From: an uncultured Rikenellaceae bacterium
GTDB lineage: Bacteria; Bacteroidota; Bacteroidia; Bacteroidales; Rikenellaceae
Reading direction: 5' to 3'
DNA length: 10,793 bases
Assembly: GCA_947037995.1 (NCBI GenBank)
Contig: CAMQUV010000015.1
Coordinates: 1-10,793, forward strand
Within the stretch, counting starts at the first letter, position 1. Each line of letters opens with the position of its first letter. Position numbers and translations under genes: made by a program. The notes below the pieces were generated by a model, which made no database searches, was not told the origin of the DNA, and worked only from the letters and a program-made list of their open reading frames with translations. This document shows positions 1 to 5,792 of this stretch, in pieces.

Positions 1-3
1 AGA

Positions 4-43
4 TGTTCTATACCTGAATATAGAACAAACCCCGACAGGCCTT
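4..43. repeat. Hairpin plus outer arm resembling the ruvX terminator, cut by window edge
   Basis: A perfect 9-bp inverted repeat, TGTTCTATA (4-12) and TATAGAACA (19-27), encloses a 6-base loop. It is followed at 34-43 by GACAGGCCTT. The terminator at 130-178 has the same order of parts: TGTTC and GAACA inner arms at 150-154 and 158-162, then CAGGCCTT at 170-177. The matching left outer arm of this copy would lie before position 1, so it cannot be seen. It may be a second terminator or a dispersed nested-hairpin repeat. The rest of the stretch to 129 shows no gene or motif I can support. Confidence 0.5.
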
Positions 44-129
44 CGAATCCAGAACTCAAACATAGGGGAGTAAATGCCAGAGTAAATTGCAGGCGTAGCT
101 AAGAATATCGAAGGACTTACCCCTAACAC

Positions 130-178
130 AAAAAAAAGGCCTGCCAAAATGTTCTACGAACACCCTTGGCAGGCCTTT
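130..178 (-). terminator. Rho-independent terminator after ruvX
   Basis: A perfect 13-bp inverted repeat (135-147 with 166-178, core GGCCTGCC/GGCAGGCC) is followed on the minus strand by eight T (positions 137 down to 130). This is the classic intrinsic terminator layout, and it begins 16 bases after the ruvX stop. The 18-base loop holds a second perfect 5-bp inverted repeat, TGTTC/GAACA (150-154 and 158-162), so the hairpin is nested. In the plus direction only a short TTTCT follows, so it would be weak for transcripts coming from the left. Confidence 0.9.
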
Positions 179-193
179 CTGTGCAAGCGTACA

Positions 194-604
194 TTAGTAT
201 CGCTCCATATATGATTGCAGTATTATTACCGCACTAGTTCTGTCAACAAGACCTTTCTCCTGCCTCTTCATCTTTGGCAATCCCGACTGTGCTATCACTC
301 GACTAGCCATCTTCGATGTATATCTCTCATCTTGAAAGTCGACAATAATAGATGGGTATTTAATCTTAAACGCTTCCGAAAAAGCCTCAATCATCTCCCA
401 ACTTTGCGACATCTCACCACTCATTTGTCGCGGCATCCCTAACACTAATTTCTCGACATCGTTCACCCTAAAATAGTTCTCAAGGTAAGCGTCTAAATCC
501 TTAGTCAAAACAGTTTCGAGAGGATTAGCAATTATTTGCAATGGGTCGGTTACTGCCAGTCCGCATCTTCTGCCACCATAATCAATGGCTAAAACGCGGC
601 CCAT
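194..604 (-). CDS. ruvX: RuvX/YqgF family putative pre-16S rRNA nuclease
   Basis: This 136-residue protein is the usual length for YqgF/RuvX, a cytoplasmic RNase H-fold protein linked in bacteria to maturation of the 16S rRNA 5' end and earlier described as a Holliday junction resolvase homologue. The family motifs are in order: the N-terminal strand AIDYGGRRCGLAVTD (residues 6-20) with Asp8; LVLGMPRQMSGE (53-64); DERYTS (92-97) with Glu93; and VDRTSAVIILQSYMER (120-135) with Asp121. Asp8, Glu93 and Asp121 are the likely acidic metal-binding set. The start codon overlaps the stop of the upstream lipoprotein gene by one base (TAATG), which suggests translational coupling. A strong terminator follows directly. 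Many Bacteroidales carry a peptide deformylase gene after ruvX; none is seen here. Confidence 0.95.
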   Translation of the reverse strand: MGRVLAIDYGGRRCGLAVTDPLQIIANPLETVLTKDLDAYLENYFRVNDVEKLVLGMPRQMSGEMSQSWEMIEAFSEAFKIKYPSIIVDFQDERYTSKMASRVIAQSGLPKMKRQEKGLVDRTSAVIILQSYMERY

Positions 605-1623
605 TAATAAACCTCTTTGATATATGTAACTGCTTCTTTATCAGCAATCACACCCCATATTCCCTTTTCGACAACATACAGTTCGGGGAGATTATATTTT
701 TTAGTGGTAGTCAAATGCATTTTTCCATCAACCTCACCACGCACAATAAAGTCATAGTTTTTGTATTGTGCCACGGTCTTAATATAGGTCATTTTGCCCC
801 TTACAAGGTGCATACCGTTACGTACTTTATCGTTCGATTGAGTCGTTTTAGCTTTATAAGTTGGAGGAAGTGGTATATCCGGATTTTCATAGGTTTCCCA
901 TTGCCCGTCATTAAAAACGGAGCGTAGCATTTCGCGTCCTTCGGGTGTAACTTCGTAGATTTCGGCACCCTCTTCGGGCACATCATACCCTTCGGCAAAA
1001 TACTCAGGGTATCCACCGTATCCTAGCGTACTGGTAGTAAATCCAGCGCCACCCCAAGGCCATTCCCACGAAGACTGTTGGTTGCCTCCCAGCGCATCAG
1101 CGTACGGGATTGATAGTTTATCAGCTGAGTTTGAGTAGTATCTTATCACGCCATATCCAGCACCGTTTACAAAGAATGTAGAGCCTTCGTAGTCGAGTCT
1201 CAATCCGTCATACACTTCTTGCATAGTTGATAGTTGTTTAACATCGGCAGCAGTCGTAATAAACCCTCCAATTGTCCCTCCATAAATATTGTTCATATAT
1301 GTAGGTATATCTTTGAGTGAGATTATTTTTTGGAGTAGAGTTTCGTCGTGTGGTTTTTTAACTTCTTCGCGAATATCTTTAATTTGTTTTTGGTCTTGCG
1401 GTTTGAGGTCATTCACATCGCTAGTGCTCCAAATTTGGAAATCTCTCATAGATGTCTTTTCTTTTTCGAGTATCTCTTCTTTAGATTCTTCGAACCCCAT
1501 TAATTTATATGTAAAAGCTTTGGTGTATCTGCCAGCATATCTGGGTGTGTGTTCGTCATTCATTGAATCGCACGACGACATTGATGCGAGCGCGATAATT
1601 GACAGAATTAATAATTTTCTCAT
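604..1623 (-). CDS. Hypothetical lipoprotein with Gly/aromatic-rich centre
   Basis: I do not recognise this 339-residue protein. It starts with a lipoprotein signal: basic MRK, a hydrophobic stretch to about residue 15, then SMSSC with the putative lipidated Cys18. The following CDSMNDEH is acidic, as is common in surface-exposed Bacteroidota lipoproteins. Residues 45-105 are highly charged and probably helical (many E and K). Residues 145-215 are rich in glycine and aromatic residues, for example WEWPWGGAGF (186-195) and GYGGYPEYF (201-209). The C-terminal part (about 253-339) has alternating patterns typical of beta structure. The gene lies 33 bases after the MFS transporter gene, and its last base is the first base of the ruvX start codon, so it probably belongs to their transcript. 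The leader before the ATG is A-rich with no clear Shine-Dalgarno site. It may be a cofactor of the transporter, but this is only suggested by position. Confidence 0.85.
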   Translation of the reverse strand: MRKLLILSIIALASMSSCDSMNDEHTPRYAGRYTKAFTYKLMGFEESKEEILEKEKTSMRDFQIWSTSDVNDLKPQDQKQIKDIREEVKKPHDETLLQKIISLKDIPTYMNNIYGGTIGGFITTAADVKQLSTMQEVYDGLRLDYEGSTFFVNGAGYGVIRYYSNSADKLSIPYADALGGNQQSSWEWPWGGAGFTTSTLGYGGYPEYFAEGYDVPEEGAEIYEVTPEGREMLRSVFNDGQWETYENPDIPLPPTYKAKTTQSNDKVRNGMHLVRGKMTYIKTVAQYKNYDFIVRGEVDGKMHLTTTKKYNLPELYVVEKGIWGVIADKEAVTYIKEVY

Positions 1624-1656
1624 ATTTTTTAAAAATTTGTTGAAGTTAGATTTTGT

Positions 1657-3024
1657 TTACTTGAGTTTTTCAAGGCCATAGTTTTTCAATCTATCCTCAC
1701 GTTTCAATAAGAACCCAAAGATGATTGCTGTTATAGCAAGTCCTGCGAATATAAACATAGGTAGTTGGTAGTCATAAATCGACGTACCCGATTCTGTTGT
1801 CATTCCTGTTTGACCGTATTTTTCTAACACGTTACCAATAATAAGTGGCACAGCTGATAGTCCGATACTTTGAACCCAAAATATAAGCGCAAAGGCCGTT
1901 CCCAGTTGATTTTCAGGTATAATTTTTGCAACCGAAGGCCACATTGCCGCCGGAACAAGCGCAAAGGCTACTCCAAGTAATAGAACCATAGCGATAGCTG
2001 TATAGAGATTGTCTAATCCTGGTATTGAGAATACGGTATAGATAACAATCAGCAGGGCAGTTCCCAGTATCATCAGCGTGACTCCTTTGCCTTTTTTGTC
2101 ATATATGATACCAAATATTGGCGTTAGGAGTAGCGATGCAAGCGGCAGCAGCGCCGGTATAAGCCCTGCTAGCTCTTGGTCAACACCAAACTTCGTTTCG
2201 ACGATGTTAACTGCGAATTTTTTGAACGGTAGTATTGCCGCGTAAAACAGCATACACATCATAGCTATGTACCAAAAGCCTTTGATTTTAATGATTTTGA
2301 ATATATCACCCAGTCTAAATCTCTCATCATCTCCCAGTTGCTCTTGCGCAACCGATTTCTCCAGTTTTTTGTCCATAAAGAAATAGACCATAAAACTCAA
2401 GAATCCCAGCCCTAGTAGCACTAATCCAACCATAATAGGAGCGCTCATCGAGCCTGTCCAGTTGACCAAAGGCACAGGGGCGGCCATTGCTAGGAATGTA
2501 CCGATACGTGCAAATCCAACGTTCATCCCAAGGGCGAATGCCATCTCTTTACCACGGAACCATCTGACAACAATTTTGTTTGCCGTGATTCCAAAAGTCT
2601 CATACCCAAAGGCAAATATGGCATATCCCACCGTAGCGGTTAGCACTTGGCTATCAAATGTTCCCGCAATTGGGATGACGATATCCACGTCTGCTGGCAT
2701 AAACTCGATAGCATAATATTTTATAAGAACTCCAATAAGCATTACCACTACACCGAATATACCCGTGAATCGTGGTCCTTTTTTATCGAGAATAATCCCT
2801 CCTATGATTAGCATAAACAAAACGACATTTAGCCATCCGTATCCGCCAAAGAAGAAACCAAATTCTGACCCACTCCATCCGAACTTTTGTTCTAAAAGCC
2901 CTTGTAGTGGCGACAATGCGTCGGTTAGGAAGTAACCACTCATCATCGTTAGTGACACCATTACCAGTACTGTCCAGCGTGCTGCTGGCGAGTCGGCTAG
3001 TGTCTGTTTTATTTTTTCGACCAT
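1657..3024 (-). CDS. MFS transporter, MFSD1-like
   Basis: This 455-residue inner-membrane protein has about twelve hydrophobic helices and belongs to the major facilitator superfamily. The loop motif between helices 2 and 3 is present as GGIILDKKGPR (75-85), and its counterpart in the second half is GIIYDKKGKG (305-314). A charged middle loop at about 218-245 separates the two halves. Helix 5 contains RWFRGKEMAFALGMNVGFARIG (154-175) and helix 11 contains ENQLGTAFALIFWVQSIGLS (371-390). From memory, these resemble the MFSD1 family, whose animal member exports dipeptides from lysosomes. A small-peptide or organic-anion substrate is possible, but the substrate cannot be read from sequence. A 33-base gap leads to the following lipoprotein gene. 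The 79-base upstream gap shows no strong promoter match. The MVEK start is the only reasonable one near the first helix. Confidence 0.93.
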   Translation of the reverse strand: MVEKIKQTLADSPAARWTVLVMVSLTMMSGYFLTDALSPLQGLLEQKFGWSGSEFGFFFGGYGWLNVVLFMLIIGGIILDKKGPRFTGIFGVVVMLIGVLIKYYAIEFMPADVDIVIPIAGTFDSQVLTATVGYAIFAFGYETFGITANKIVVRWFRGKEMAFALGMNVGFARIGTFLAMAAPVPLVNWTGSMSAPIMVGLVLLGLGFLSFMVYFFMDKKLEKSVAQEQLGDDERFRLGDIFKIIKIKGFWYIAMMCMLFYAAILPFKKFAVNIVETKFGVDQELAGLIPALLPLASLLLTPIFGIIYDKKGKGVTLMILGTALLIVIYTVFSIPGLDNLYTAIAMVLLLGVAFALVPAAMWPSVAKIIPENQLGTAFALIFWVQSIGLSAVPLIIGNVLEKYGQTGMTTESGTSIYDYQLPMFIFAGLAITAIIFGFLLKREDRLKNYGLEKLK

Positions 3025-3103
3025 AAAGCTCTTGTCAATTATATATATCGTTAGTTGTTATTACTCAATTATTCGTTGTCGCTGCACAGTGTGATGTGCT
3101 GAT

Positions 3104-4696
3104 TTATTTGAACGAGAGTGGGTTGTAATCGTACAGTATTTCGAACTCATCAACTTTAAGCTCGCTACCCACGCCACCACAGAAGTCATCGCCATATCGG
3201 CTTGATGTTGCTACCAGTGTAATATGTGTAGGTTCTTCATCAAGTAGGTTTTTGTCATAGACAAGCGGGAAGTTAAATTCAGTATAGGTGCTAATATTAT
3301 TAGATGTAAAGAACTCACCATAAGCTAGAACTGTTGCATTAGCCGGTCTTTGTCCTGGCCCTAGCGTAGGGTCGCCCCAGTTCTCAAGTTTAATATAAAT
3401 ATGACATTCGTCTGGCTTTCCAGCCATTTCGGGTTTATATTTATGTAATGTAATTGGCGTAGATATGTATTTAAAGTGTCCTTTGAGCCCCATTGGTTTA
3501 CCTGTATATTGGCGTCCAAATTTCACATAACTTTTAAGTATTTCAGGGTTGAGTGAAAGTGAACCCATCTCAAATGTACCTGTAAAAAGGTTTCCAGCAG
3601 CGTGTCCCACTACCGTTATACCACCAACTGACGTCAGCTGCATTGCCATTCCTTTCACCGCATCGACAGTGTTAACTGTATTGGACGGTTTGCTACCTGC
3701 TAATTTGGATGTAAGTCCTTCGTTACCAGTTCCCCAGTACGAGTTTTTGCCCGTCCCATTGGGGTAGAATGTGATTCCTTCTAGGTAACCATCGTTAAAG
3801 TTAAGGTTTGGTATTGCAGGTGTAGTTAGCGTAGTAAACTTAAGTGTTTCGCCATAATCTTGCCCAAGGAATGTTCTGTATTCATACTCCCTATTCGGTG
3901 TAAGTTTAGTAGCAATCGCTTCAACTTGTGAGCCCACAGGTGTAGCTTCGAGAGTATTCCACTGTTCTGCTCCTGTTACTCTGTATTGGAATCCTGCAAT
4001 TTCGGGTGAGTTTGGCAGTACCGTTCCCATTAGCGTAGCGAATTTCGCCCAGGCCGTAGCCTTATCGGTTTGCGCCTGTATGGTTTTTTCAACAAAACTA
4101 ACGTTCCATTTTTCGACTATATCAAAGTATGACACAGTAAACTCAACTGGTTTCGTGAAATCAGTTATAGAAAGTGGTTCGGGCGTAGTAATTGCGATAG
4201 AGTTAGCCAATTGGAGCGATTTAATAACGATATTACTAAGGTCTGTTCCTTGTGTCACTGCGACTTCGGCCGTTTTATTGTTAATATCAATAGTGGCGAG
4301 TCCAATTTGGTTTTCGGCTTCGATATGTCTGTTTATAGGTTGCACGGGGATAATTGTCCAGGGATACTCTTGGTATGTAGTTACAATCCACGGCACTCTT
4401 GCATTAGAGAAGTCATAGATAGAGCCCGAGTCGATTTGTTGAGTAGTAATCGAGTCGGTTAGTCTTGCTTCGGCCGTAAGTTTAAGATTAGTAATCTGAA
4501 TCTTACGAATATCGACGCTATCCGAAATTTCTATTTGGATAGTATTTTTGACCGGGTCGACCGTTGAGCTTTTCTGTCCTTCGACAGTCATTTCTACGAT
4601 GTCACCTTCGATATAAGGTAGTGGTATGTCATTTTTGATACACGAGTTCAGCGCCAGGGCTGTCATCATTATCATTGCTATTTTTTTCATTCTCAT
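3104..4696 (-). CDS. PCMD-domain lipoprotein with two N-terminal beta repeats
   Basis: This 530-residue lipoprotein has a signal ending ALNSC with putative lipidated Cys19. Residues about 30-118 and 124-204 look like two copies of one beta-sandwich repeat. The second has the common Bacteroidota pattern TDLSNIVIKSLQLANSIAIT, followed by a strand pair ending in WNVSFVEKT. Residues about 211-290 look like a fibronectin type III module (LTPNREYEYRTF...LKFTT). Residues 296-524 match PCMD: PNLNFNDG at the start, YWGTGNEG (320-327), AGNLFTGTF (367-375), RQYTGKPMGLKG (395-406) and FCGGVGSELKVDEFEI (505-520). PCMD is a jelly-roll-like family named for a suspected carbohydrate role; no activity is proven. 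The same motifs occur in the 5793-7937 product, but the N-terminal half is unrelated to DUF4493. A second in-frame ATG two codons downstream is possible; the first is preferred because AAGGA lies 8 bases before it. Confidence 0.9.
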   Translation of the reverse strand: MRMKKIAMIMMTALALNSCIKNDIPLPYIEGDIVEMTVEGQKSSTVDPVKNTIQIEISDSVDIRKIQITNLKLTAEARLTDSITTQQIDSGSIYDFSNARVPWIVTTYQEYPWTIIPVQPINRHIEAENQIGLATIDINNKTAEVAVTQGTDLSNIVIKSLQLANSIAITTPEPLSITDFTKPVEFTVSYFDIVEKWNVSFVEKTIQAQTDKATAWAKFATLMGTVLPNSPEIAGFQYRVTGAEQWNTLEATPVGSQVEAIATKLTPNREYEYRTFLGQDYGETLKFTTLTTPAIPNLNFNDGYLEGITFYPNGTGKNSYWGTGNEGLTSKLAGSKPSNTVNTVDAVKGMAMQLTSVGGITVVGHAAGNLFTGTFEMGSLSLNPEILKSYVKFGRQYTGKPMGLKGHFKYISTPITLHKYKPEMAGKPDECHIYIKLENWGDPTLGPGQRPANATVLAYGEFFTSNNISTYTEFNFPLVYDKNLLDEEPTHITLVATSSRYGDDFCGGVGSELKVDEFEILYDYNPLSFK

Positions 4697-4704
4697 TTTG
4701 TTTA

Positions 4705-4709
4705 TCCTT
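4705..4709 (-). promoter_or_regulatory. Shine-Dalgarno site for the 3104-4696 gene
   Basis: The minus strand reads AAGGA here, 8 bases before the first ATG at 4696. This spacing favours that ATG over the second one at 4690. A clear Shine-Dalgarno site is not the rule in Bacteroidota, and only the 7997-9328 gene in this window has a similar one. Confidence 0.5.
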
Positions 4710-4719
4710 AAATAAATTC

Positions 4720-4735
4720 AATTAATATATTAATT
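4720..4735. repeat. 16-bp perfect AT palindrome before a PCMD gene
   Basis: The sequence AATTAATATATTAATT is its own reverse complement and sits 24 bases before the start codon at 4696. It could be an operator or part of an AT-rich promoter region. Because it is built only from A and T in an AT-rich gap, it could also arise by chance. No flanking Bacteroidota -7/-33 pair is convincing. Confidence 0.4.
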
Positions 4736-4787
4736 AATCTCCTCTTGTTTTAACGTAATTTTTAGGCTGATTATTATTTTCTACGAT

Positions 4788-5723
4788 TTAGAAATAAAAC
4801 TGTAGTCCGAGGTTAACAGACAGAAGGTTTATTTTAAAGTTAGCAGAGAACGACTCGAACGAGCCTTGATATACTTGATTAGTAATTTGTTCTGTCCTCG
4901 AGTAGTTGAACCCTAGTATTCCCACCGAAGCCCCTATTGCAAGGAAGTCCGTAGCGAAGACTGCTATACCAGGCGACAGCGTGAGTCCTATATTTTGTAT
5001 ATTCTCATAGGTTCCGACAAGTTCTTTGCCTTCGCCATTAATAATTTTCCCTTGTCCTCCGCCGAATGATACTCTAACGTCGTTATACATACCGAATCGT
5101 CCGCTGTTTCCAATGTTTATGTAGGTTCTGAGGAACGCGCTAGCGGTGTAGACGTGTCGTATATTTTTGTAGTCTTTGATAGAGAACACCATATCTTCCG
5201 AGAGATTGATGTCAATATTATCGAGGTCGGCTTGTATTCTCGAGTAGTCGAACATAATACCCGCCGCTACATCGTCCGTGAAAGCCCACGCAGCTGAGAC
5301 CTTCGCCCCTGTGGTACGTATGTTTGCACCAATATCTTTAATCATAAGGAACTCATAGTCAGATGCTTTGAACTGGTTGTATCCAATTGTACCCCCAATT
5401 ATAAGTTGTCCTTTTGGCACAAAGGTTTTATGTTTTATACCTCTGTCCATCTTTGTTGCACCAAATTTGTATGATTTTTTTTCGGTGTTTTGAGTAGCAA
5501 TCGCTTGCTCTGCCGCCGCCGATTCGTGCTCTTTAAGTATGGATTGTATTGTCTCCATCGCCGAAGTCAGCTCTGTAAGTTGCGCTTCGGACAGAGTTTT
5601 GGTTTTCTCCTTATTTTCGATTTTATTGTTTTGAGTTGAGTCATTACTCTGGGCCATTGATTGCTGCGTTATTGCCAGCATAGCCACTAAAGAAACGGTT
5701 GCAACTATAGATTTAATTTTCAT
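4788..5723 (-). CDS. Outer-membrane beta-barrel protein with N-terminal coiled coil
   Basis: This 311-residue protein has a cleavable signal peptide (MKIKSIVATVSLVAMLAI) with a likely cut after SMA at residue 24, and no lipobox cysteine. Residues about 44-75 form a short coiled coil with a regular 3-4 pattern at L49, L52, M56, I59 and L63. From about residue 103 there are alternating amphipathic strands with glycine and aromatic girdles (GQLIIGGTIGYNQF, AKVSAAWAFTDDVAAGIMFDY, YTASAFLRTYINIG, LAIGASVGILGFNYSR). The chain ends LLSVNLGLQFYF, with the C-terminal phenylalanine typical of BAM-assembled barrels. The size fits an 8- to 10-stranded barrel. The gene sits between two PCMD lipoprotein genes with gaps of 69 and 91 bases, so it may anchor or help display them, or may link the outer membrane to a periplasmic partner through the coiled coil. 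I do not recognise a named family. Confidence 0.87.
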   Translation of the reverse strand: MKIKSIVATVSLVAMLAITQQSMAQSNDSTQNNKIENKEKTKTLSEAQLTELTSAMETIQSILKEHESAAAEQAIATQNTEKKSYKFGATKMDRGIKHKTFVPKGQLIIGGTIGYNQFKASDYEFLMIKDIGANIRTTGAKVSAAWAFTDDVAAGIMFDYSRIQADLDNIDINLSEDMVFSIKDYKNIRHVYTASAFLRTYINIGNSGRFGMYNDVRVSFGGGQGKIINGEGKELVGTYENIQNIGLTLSPGIAVFATDFLAIGASVGILGFNYSRTEQITNQVYQGSFESFSANFKINLLSVNLGLQFYF

Positions 5724-5792
5724 ACTTTAGATTTCGTTCGGTGATATTAGATATTAATTCTTACGATTGTAAAATGTTTGTTGTTATATATT

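Noticed and set aside
1..102. Short plus-strand frames open from the left edge (stops at 71-73 and 100-102), which could be the tail of a convergent gene
   Set aside because: Two frames look equally possible, both are under 35 codons, and the first 43 bases resemble the non-coding terminator hairpin. I cannot support either.
3036..3043. TATAATTG on the minus strand, close to the Bacteroidota -7 promoter motif, before the MFS gene
   Set aside because: It is only 11 bases from the start codon, which leaves almost no leader, and there is no well-spaced TTTG partner upstream.
3084..3099. 5-bp hairpin GCACA/TGTGC between the PCMD gene and the MFS gene
   Set aside because: The stem is short and no T-run follows on the minus strand, so it is not a credible terminator.
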